Position numbers and translations under genes: made by a program
Notes under the pieces: model-generated
The model's input: only the letters and a program-made list of their open reading frames with translations
Told to the model about the DNA's origin: nothing
Database searches by the model: none
Shown here: piece by piece, positions 5,453-5,540 of the stretch
Layout of the letters: each line of letters begins with the position of its first letter
Numbering within the stretch: the stretch's first letter is position 1
NCBI GenBank assembly: GCA_948528155.1
Contig: CAOSZT010000144.1
Span: 1 to 5,540, forward strand
DNA from: an uncultured Clostridia bacterium
GTDB lineage: Bacteria; Bacillota; Clostridia; TANB77; CAG-508
Reading direction: 5' to 3'
Length of the DNA: 5,540 bases

Positions 5453-5540
5453 AAGTTACTGTATATTGGTTTTCAAAAAGTTAATAAATAATACTTTTAT
5501 AATAATGGGAAAAAAATTCTTCCATAAATGGTTGTCTTTT

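Noticed and set aside
5505..5540. Divergent plus-strand gene beginning MGKKFFHKWLSF at 5505, with TATAAT at 5498-5503
   Set aside because: The frame is open to the edge, but there is no ribosome binding site, the TATAAT is too close to act as its promoter and has no -35 box. Only 12 codons are visible.
5455..5540. C-terminus of an upstream minus-strand gene entering from the right edge
   Set aside because: All three minus frames are open for some distance, each reaching a different stop. None gives a recognisable protein end, so none can be chosen.

Overview
The window is a strongly AT-rich stretch of bacterial chromosome. Five complete genes all read on the minus strand, in transcription order dxs, ylmH-like, rplU, rpmA and a family 4 glycosyltransferase. 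The L21 and L27 proteins (the 'KRADGQFVLAGNILVRQRG' stretch in L27), the strong purine-rich ribosome binding sites (GGAGG, AGGGAGGTG), a likely L21-leader RNA and a YlmH-family protein all point to a low-GC Bacillota, most likely a clostridial lineage. I cannot name a genus. No rRNA, tRNA, CRISPR array, transposase or phage gene is visible.

Right part (5540 down to 2676). A leader of about 180 bases precedes dxs, the first enzyme of the non-mevalonate isoprenoid pathway. It is followed after 67 bases, with no visible terminator, by a 267-residue S4-domain RNA-binding protein of the YlmH type. The two are probably cotranscribed.

Middle part (2676 down to 1743). A near-consensus promoter (TTGACA, 17 bases, TAGAAT) lies directly behind the ylmH stop. 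It drives a structured leader of about 140 bases and then rplU (L21) and rpmA (L27), ending in a long hairpin terminator. The Prp protease gene that usually sits between rplU and rpmA in Bacillota is absent. L27 correspondingly begins at the mature MAHKK end, with no extension to cleave. obg, the usual next gene, is also not there.

Left part (1742 down to 1). A 218-base spacer carries a good promoter whose -10 region lies inside a perfect palindrome, and a 15-base-pair all-AT inverted repeat just ahead of the ribosome binding site. The glycosyltransferase gene follows, and its stop codon is built into the A-tract of a strong terminator hairpin. Beyond it, at about 45-126, lies a compact element of nested inverted repeats with a GC-rich core, unlike everything around it. 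It is a candidate dispersed palindromic repeat or small structured RNA.

Overall this is mostly core housekeeping DNA. I do not see a new multi-gene system. The points most worth a second look are the joint absence of Prp and the L27 extension, the palindromic element at the left, and the unusual neighbours of dxs and rpmA.
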